From an uncultured Crocinitomix sp. (GTDB lineage: Bacteria > Bacteroidota > Bacteroidia > Flavobacteriales_D > Crocinitomicaceae), in assembly GCA_937136425.1 (NCBI GenBank), contig CAKZON010000120.1:1-36995 (forward strand): a DNA stretch of 36,995 bases, in the 5' to 3' direction. Under the pieces are notes generated by a model, which saw only the letters and a program-made list of their open reading frames with translations, ran no database searches and was not told the DNA's origin. Every line of letters begins with the position of its first letter. The first letter of the stretch is position 1. Positions 31,990 through 36,995 of this stretch are shown here, in pieces. The position numbers and the translations under genes are program-made.

Positions 31990-33750
31990 ATGGAAGTAAA
32001 ACGATTATTTGATATCCCATATTACCAATTAGAGCAATTTCCGCAAGAAGATGCTTTTGTTGACAAGATTAACGGTGAATGGATTAAGACATCCACTAAA
32101 ACCTATATTGAAAAAGCCAATGCCATTAGTAGAGGCCTTTTAAATAAAGGGATTCAACCAGGGGACAAAGTAGCACTAATATCTAATAATAGATCAGAAT
32201 GGAACATTTGTGATATTGGAATTCAACAAATTGGAGCCATTGGAGTTCCTGTTTATCCCACTATTAGTGCTGACGTTTATGAGTACATTTTTAATGATGC
32301 AGGGGTTAAACTTTGTATTGTTTCTGATGATGAATTGTATGGAAAAGTTTTGTCGATTAAAGACAATGTTCCGACATTATCTGAAGTATTTACCTTTAAC
32401 GAGGTTCCAAATGCCAAATCATGGCAAGAGCTATTGGTTGATCCTGATGAAGCTTTAGATGCAGAAATTGAAAAAAGAAAAGCGGCCATTGACTATGAAG
32501 ATTTGGTTACTTTAATCTACACTTCTGGAACAACTGGAAATCCAAAAGGTGTAATGTTGGCGCATAAAAACTTGCTGAGCAATGTAAAAGATTGTGAACC
32601 ACGTTTACCAGTAGACTCAAATGCAAAATCTTTGAGTTTTTTGCCTGTTTGTCACGTTTATGAACGTATGCTATTGTACTTGTACCAATACACAGGAGTA
32701 TCTGTTTATTTTGCAGAATCAATGGATACGATTGGGGATAATTTGAGAGAAGTAAAACCCAATGTGTTTACTGCGGTTCCTCGTTTATTAGAAAAAGTTT
32801 ACGATAAAATTATTGCAAAAGGTGAAGCCCTAACAGGCATTAAGCGCAAGCTATTCTTTTGGGCTGTAGAATTAGGAGAGGAATATGATGTTATCGGAAA
32901 GTCAGGTTGGTACAAGTTTAAATTGAGCATTGCGCGCAAATTAATTTTCAGCAAATGGCAAGAAGCATTAGGTGGAAACTGTGAGGCAGTTGCATCTGGT
33001 AGTGCCGCCTTGCAACCAAGACTAGCACGTGTGTTTTTAGCTGCAGGCATTCCAGTAATGGAAGGTTATGGCTTAACAGAAACTTCGCCAGTGATTAGTG
33101 TAAACTATGAAAAAGGAAATAATGTGCGCATTGGAACTACAGGAACTGTACTAGATAATGTCACAGTGAAAATTGCAGAAGACGGTGAGATTTTAGTAAA
33201 AGGACCTAACGTTATGATGGGCTATTATAATATGCCAGAAAAAACTGCCGAAGAGATTGATAAGGACGGATGGTTCCACACTGGTGATATAGGTGAGTTT
33301 GTTGAAGGCAAATTCTTGAAGATTACCGATCGTAAAAAAGAAATGTTTAAAACCTCTGGTGGTAAATATATTGCGCCACAGGTTATGGAAAATAAATTTA
33401 AAGAATCGCGCTTTATTGAGCAGATAATGGTAATAGGCGAAAATCAAAAGATGCCTGCTGCCTTAATTGTTCCGGCTTTTGAATTTATTCAAGAATGGAT
33501 TAAATATAAAAAGCTAGATATTGGTTTATCAAATGAAGAAATTGCAAATCACCCAACAGTGATTGATAGAATTTCAAAAGAAGTTGATGAATATAATATT
33601 GGATTTGGTAAATGGGAACAAATTAAAAAGTTTGAGTTAGTAAACGACCTTTGGACACCAGAGACAGGAGAGTTAACTCCAACATTAAAGCCTAAACGCC
33701 GCGTAATTTTAGCGAAGCATAAGGATCTTTACGATAAAATTTATTGCTAA
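31990..33750 (+). CDS. long-chain fatty acid-CoA ligase (AMP-forming)
   Basis: The 586-residue ANL-superfamily enzyme activates fatty acids to acyl-AMP and then acyl-CoA. The P-loop YTSGTTGNPKGVML (about 178-191), the GYGLTETSP motif, TGDIG and the DRKKEMFKTSGGKYIAP hinge with its catalytic Lys region are all present, as in FadD15-like bacterial long-chain ligases. It is probably cytoplasmic and membrane-associated. The start at 31990 is 38 nt after a 7-of-8 promoter element (TATCTTTC, 31945-31952). It is divergent from the sigma gene and may serve fatty acid uptake or turnover. Confidence 0.93.
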   Translation: MEVKRLFDIPYYQLEQFPQEDAFVDKINGEWIKTSTKTYIEKANAISRGLLNKGIQPGDKVALISNNRSEWNICDIGIQQIGAIGVPVYPTISADVYEYIFNDAGVKLCIVSDDELYGKVLSIKDNVPTLSEVFTFNEVPNAKSWQELLVDPDEALDAEIEKRKAAIDYEDLVTLIYTSGTTGNPKGVMLAHKNLLSNVKDCEPRLPVDSNAKSLSFLPVCHVYERMLLYLYQYTGVSVYFAESMDTIGDNLREVKPNVFTAVPRLLEKVYDKIIAKGEALTGIKRKLFFWAVELGEEYDVIGKSGWYKFKLSIARKLIFSKWQEALGGNCEAVASGSAALQPRLARVFLAAGIPVMEGYGLTETSPVISVNYEKGNNVRIGTTGTVLDNVTVKIAEDGEILVKGPNVMMGYYNMPEKTAEEIDKDGWFHTGDIGEFVEGKFLKITDRKKEMFKTSGGKYIAPQVMENKFKESRFIEQIMVIGENQKMPAALIVPAFEFIQEWIKYKKLDIGLSNEEIANHPTVIDRISKEVDEYNIGFGKWEQIKKFELVNDLWTPETGELTPTLKPKRRVILAKHKDLYDKIYC

Positions 33751-33848
33751 TTCTTTCAAGAATACAATAATGTCGTGCTTTTGTAGCGTCGTTAATTTGG
33801 ACTATTCCATAGAATCATCTTAACTTCATATTTAAACTACAAATTATC

Positions 33849-35078
33849 ATGAAGAGCTTTATTATTTTGCTGAGCATCTGTTTCTCAGGTTTTGTTTTTG
33901 CACAAAATAAAAGTGTCCTTTTCTTAGGAAACAGTTATACGGGTGTCAACAATTTACCTTTATTAGTATATGAAATAGCCTTGTCTCAAGGAGACACTTT
34001 GGTGTATGATTCTAATACACCAGGAGGTCATACTTTTAATTTACACCGTGCAAATCCTACTACGCTTGCAAAAATTAGTAGCCGTAATTGGGATTATGTT
34101 GTTTTACAAGAACAAAGTCAAATTCCATCTTTGCCAGAAGCTATAACAGGACCTGATTATAGTCCTCCACATGCAATGGAACTGAATGAAATCATCAAAG
34201 AAAATGACACTTGTTCTAAAGTTGTTTTTTACATGACGTGGGGAAGAAAATCAGGGGATGCTAGTTTTTGTGATGAACATCCACCAGTTTGCACTTATGA
34301 AGGGATGCAAGGAGAATTACGTAACGCATATTTAGATATGACAATTGAGAATGATGCAAGAGTTGCTCCAGTTGGGATGGGATGGAAAACAGTTATTGAT
34401 GATGATCCATCAATTGAGCTTTATTCTGGAGACGGCAGTCATCCCAATATCAATGGTTCTTACTTAACAGCATGTATTATGTATGCAACCATTTATCAAA
34501 AAAGCCCAATGGATGCTAGCTATATTGCAAGTTTAGATGAAGATTTAGCAGTCTACCTTCAAGAAAAAGCCCATGACATTGTATTTGATAGTTTAGCAAC
34601 CTGGAGAATTGGACTGAATGATTTAACTGTTGGTTTTGATTTTACTCACACTGATTTAGATTATGACTTTGCGAGCAACAGTGAACACGCCACAAGTTGG
34701 GAGTGGTTAATTGATGAATCAACCTATATGGAAGAAAACCCAAGTCATTCTTTTGATGAGCCTGGTATTTATGATGTCACATTGACTGTTTATGATGGAT
34801 GCGATACGTTAACCGAGACTCAAACAGTTACCGTAGGTAGTGCTGCATTATTAGATGTTGAAAACAAAGTAAAACTTTATCCTAACCCTGCTAATGAGAC
34901 ATTATACCTGCAAGGCTTTAATAATAGCAATACAGTAGTTAATATCTACGATTTATACGGACGCACGGTTGGCGTATATAAGATTAATAGTAATGGAGAA
35001 ATTGATCTCTCAACTATGAGCTCTGGAACTTACATCCTTAACTTAGGAAGTCAGTTTTATAAGTTTGTAAAGAAGTAA
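33849..35078 (+). CDS. T9SS-exported SGNH-like hydrolase with PKD domain
   Basis: The 409-residue protein has a signal peptide (1-19, ending VFAQ). Next comes an SGNH-like hydrolase (about 21-255) with LGNSYT (26-31; nucleophile Ser29) and DGSHPN (195-200; Asp195, His198). A PKD-like beta domain (about 262-332) ending PGIYDVTLTVYD is followed by a C-terminal sorting domain of the T9SS type A class (about 335-409) with LYPNPANETLYL. It would be exported through the outer membrane by type IX secretion and cleaved or attached at the cell surface. The substrate is probably an ester of a polysaccharide or lipid; unknown. Confidence 0.87.
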   Translation: MKSFIILLSICFSGFVFAQNKSVLFLGNSYTGVNNLPLLVYEIALSQGDTLVYDSNTPGGHTFNLHRANPTTLAKISSRNWDYVVLQEQSQIPSLPEAITGPDYSPPHAMELNEIIKENDTCSKVVFYMTWGRKSGDASFCDEHPPVCTYEGMQGELRNAYLDMTIENDARVAPVGMGWKTVIDDDPSIELYSGDGSHPNINGSYLTACIMYATIYQKSPMDASYIASLDEDLAVYLQEKAHDIVFDSLATWRIGLNDLTVGFDFTHTDLDYDFASNSEHATSWEWLIDESTYMEENPSHSFDEPGIYDVTLTVYDGCDTLTETQTVTVGSAALLDVENKVKLYPNPANETLYLQGFNNSNTVVNIYDLYGRTVGVYKINSNGEIDLSTMSSGTYILNLGSQFYKFVKK

Positions 35079-35089
35079 TAATTCGAAAA

Positions 35090-35953
35090 CTAAGAATCAA
35101 ACTCAGCCTTCAAACTTAGGTCTAAACTTTTATAGGAGTGGGTTAATGCGCCTGAAGAAATAAAATCAACTCCAGTTTCCGCATAAGACAAAATAGAATC
35201 TTCTGTAATTCCACCAGAAGCCTCTGTTTCATATTTGTCTCGGTCAATTATTGTTAGGGCCTCACGAATTTGATCTGGCGTAAAGTTATCTAACATGATT
35301 CTATCTACCTGTCCTATTGCTAAAACCTGCTTCACCTCATCTAAATTACGCGTTTCAATTTCAATTTTCAGCGACTTTCCTTTTTCTTTCAAATAGGTAT
35401 TTGTTCGCTCAATGGCTTGTGGAATTCCACCGGCATAATCAACATGGTTATCTTTAATCATAATCATGTCATAAAGTGCGAACCTGTGATTATTTCCGCC
35501 ACCAATGTTAACCGCCCACTTTTCCATTATTCGAATACCAGGAGTCGTTTTTCTTGTGTCTAATAATTTTGTAGGAAGATGCGCAATTATTTTAGCCAAT
35601 TCATGCGTTTTAGTAGCAATACCGCTCATGCGCTGCATAAAGTTTAGCACCAAACGTTCCGAACTTAAAATAGAGCGAGAAGAGCCCGTTACATAAAAAG
35701 CAATTTGCCCTTTCTCTACATAGGTTCCATCCTCAATTAAAACTTCTATTTTCAAATCTGGATCTACTCTATGAAAAATAGTTTTAGCCAATTCAACACC
35801 AGCCAAAATCCCATTATCTTTTACTAATAAACGTGCTTTACCTTTTGCGTTTTCAGGCACTGTTGAGAGTGAAGTATGGTCACCATCTCCAAGGTCTTCG
35901 CGAAGTGCATTATCAACAATTTCTAGAATTGCATCCTGCTTCAAAAAATCCAT
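35090..35953 (-). CDS. nadC: nicotinate-nucleotide diphosphorylase (carboxylating)
   Basis: NadC (quinolinate phosphoribosyltransferase) converts quinolinate and PRPP to nicotinate mononucleotide in NAD synthesis. Motifs: LREDLGDGDHTS near the start, DTRKTTPGIR, GGGNNHRFALYDMIMIKDNH, EIETR, RIMLDNF and EASGGI. The start at 35953 (MDFLKQD) is preferred because it lies 4 nt after the stop of the upstream gene; an in-frame ATG at 35974 would add 7 residues and overlap that gene by 17 nt. No nadA or nadB is in the window. It reads leftward, probably with the regulator gene upstream. Confidence 0.94.
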   Translation of the reverse strand: MDFLKQDAILEIVDNALREDLGDGDHTSLSTVPENAKGKARLLVKDNGILAGVELAKTIFHRVDPDLKIEVLIEDGTYVEKGQIAFYVTGSSRSILSSERLVLNFMQRMSGIATKTHELAKIIAHLPTKLLDTRKTTPGIRIMEKWAVNIGGGNNHRFALYDMIMIKDNHVDYAGGIPQAIERTNTYLKEKGKSLKIEIETRNLDEVKQVLAIGQVDRIMLDNFTPDQIREALTIIDRDKYETEASGGITEDSILSYAETGVDFISSGALTHSYKSLDLSLKAEFDS

Positions 35954-35957
35954 AGGC

Positions 35958-36995
35958 TTATTTTCCGCTAACAAAAGTTTTTACATCTGCAGAAGTGATT
36001 TCAGCATCACATAAAATAATCAGACGCTCAACAATGTTTCTTAATTCACGAATGTTTCCAGTCCAGTTAACTTCTTGCAAGGCTTTTAATGCATCACTTG
36101 AGAATGTTTTAAGCGCCATCCCATGCTCTTGGCATAATTTTTCAATGAAATAATTTGCTAAAATAGGAATGTCATCTTTACGATCATTCAATGAAGGAAC
36201 TTCAATAACGATTACACTTAAACGGTGAAATAAATCTTCTCTAAACTTACCGTCTGCAATCATTTTGCGCAAATCTTTATTGGTTGCAGCAACCACTCTA
36301 GGATTTACTTTAATATCTTTCTCTCCTCCAACTCTTGTAATTCTATTTTCTTGTAATGCACGCAACACTTTTGCTTGTGCAGAAGCACTCATGTCTCCAA
36401 TTTCATCTAGAAACAAAGTTCCATTTGTTGCCAATTCAAATTTTCCTTTTTTCTGTTTTACAGCAGATGTAAAAGCTCCTTTTTCATGACCAAATAATTC
36501 AGACTCAATTAACTCAGAAGGAATTGCAGCACAATTCACTTCAATAAAAGACTCTTTACTTCGAGCACTGTTCTCATGTAATTGTCTTGCAACTAATTCT
36601 TTACCTGCCCCATTTGGCCCAGTAATTAAAACACGTGCATCTGAAGGTGCCACTTTATCAATCATTTCACGGATTTTTTCCAATGGCTCGGAATTTCCAA
36701 TGATATTGTAATTTTTAGAATGTTTACGAATTTGTTTTTTCAAGACTTTAGTCTCTTCTACCAAATCCGTTTTTTCCAAAGCATTTTTAATCGTTACCAA
36801 AATTCGATTTAAATCCAATGGTTTTTCAATAAAGTCGTAAGCTCCATTTTTAATTGAGTCAACAGCTGTTTCAATATTTCCATGACCAGAAATCATGATA
36901 ATTGGAGTTTCCAAACCGTCGTTTTTCAATTTCGTCAACACCTCAATCCCGTCCATTTGCGGCATTTTAATATCGCAAAATATAACGTCATAATT
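35958..36995 (-). CDS. NtrC-type response regulator, 5' part beyond window
   Basis: The gene enters from the right edge: the frame is open to base 36995, and the codons before the first in-window Met read CDIK, so the phosphorylated Asp (36972-36974) is in the visible part of the receiver domain. The AAA+ domain follows with Walker A GPNGAGKE, Walker B LFLDEIGD, the arginine-finger region and FGHEKGAFTSA in place of the usual GAFTGA loop. It ends about 15 residues after the AAA+ lid with no Fis-type HTH, so it would not bind DNA by itself. This resembles sigma-54 activators that act from solution. The stop is 4 nt before nadC. Confidence 0.85.
   Translation of the reverse strand, partial: NYDVIFCDIKMPQMDGIEVLTKLKNDGLETPIIMISGHGNIETAVDSIKNGAYDFIEKPLDLNRILVTIKNALEKTDLVEETKVLKKQIRKHSKNYNIIGNSEPLEKIREMIDKVAPSDARVLITGPNGAGKELVARQLHENSARSKESFIEVNCAAIPSELIESELFGHEKGAFTSAVKQKKGKFELATNGTLFLDEIGDMSASAQAKVLRALQENRITRVGGEKDIKVNPRVVAATNKDLRKMIADGKFREDLFHRLSVIVIEVPSLNDRKDDIPILANYFIEKLCQEHGMALKTFSSDALKALQEVNWTGNIRELRNIVERLIILCDAEITSADVKTFVSGK

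Noticed and set aside
33750..33763. ATTCTT/AAGAAT hairpin after the acyl-CoA ligase
   Set aside because: Six base pairs with a 2-nt loop and no T run; too weak for a terminator.
35954..35974. A longer nadC beginning at 35974
   Set aside because: It overlaps the regulator gene by 17 nt and adds 7 residues before the conserved start; the ATG at 35953 gives a 4-nt gap.
1..36995. CRISPR arrays, insertion sequences, integrases, toxin-antitoxin pairs or phage genes
   Set aside because: No regularly spaced repeats, transposase, integrase or phage-type proteins were seen.

Overview
The window is AT-rich chromosomal DNA from a member of the Bacteroidota, most likely order Flavobacteriales; a Crocinitomicaceae-like lineage is a guess. 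The evidence is three PorP/SprF-type outer-membrane barrels, a secreted protein with a C-terminal type IX secretion (T9SS) sorting domain, lipoproteins, weak or absent Shine-Dalgarno sequences, and repeated matches to the Bacteroidetes promoter consensus (TTG, about 20 nt, TAnnTTTG) placed 5-30 nt before start codons. No rRNA, tRNA, CRISPR array, insertion sequence or prophage was seen.

Layout. Positions 1-524 hold no clear gene. 525-3879: a tocopherol-cyclase-family protein, a membrane protein of unknown function and the protein AMPylase SelO. 3996-8037: an RhlE-type RNA helicase, a B12-binding-type radical SAM protein, the 23S rRNA pseudouridine synthase RluF and a small membrane protein. 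8190-11283: a tight five-gene run led by a NYN nuclease fused to an OST-HTH/LOTUS domain. 11309-14038: a second RhlE-type helicase, a candidate small RNA or attenuator with a strong terminator, and an MFS transporter. 14087-16189: an unknown soluble protein, a lipoprotein and a DoxX-like protein read leftward, then OsmC read rightward. 16365-18599: a stand-alone small-type PurL. 18995-21784: a lipoprotein, a DUF3137 membrane protein and LemA. 21889-26752: a GT-C-like membrane protein overlapping a YtcJ-like amidohydrolase lipoprotein, and a convergent DUF900 hydrolase with an N-terminal degenerate protease-like domain.

26811-31790 is the most unusual part. An ECF sigma factor overlaps by 4 nt a 571-residue protein that joins a cytoplasmic anti-sigma-like domain, one transmembrane helix, about 170 residues of disordered linker and a PorP/SprF-type outer-membrane barrel. 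A free-standing PorP/SprF protein follows 9 nt later, and a close paralogue lies beyond an 802-nt structured non-coding region. The likely reading is a transcription switch whose anti-sigma factor spans both membranes and senses the outer membrane or the T9SS/gliding apparatus directly.

31990-36995: an acyl-CoA synthetase, a T9SS-exported SGNH-like esterase with a PKD domain, nadC, and the 3' part of an NtrC-type response regulator that lacks a DNA-binding domain and runs off the right edge. Most of the remaining genes are housekeeping (rRNA modification, RNA unwinding, purine and NAD synthesis, fatty acid activation) and share only proximity.
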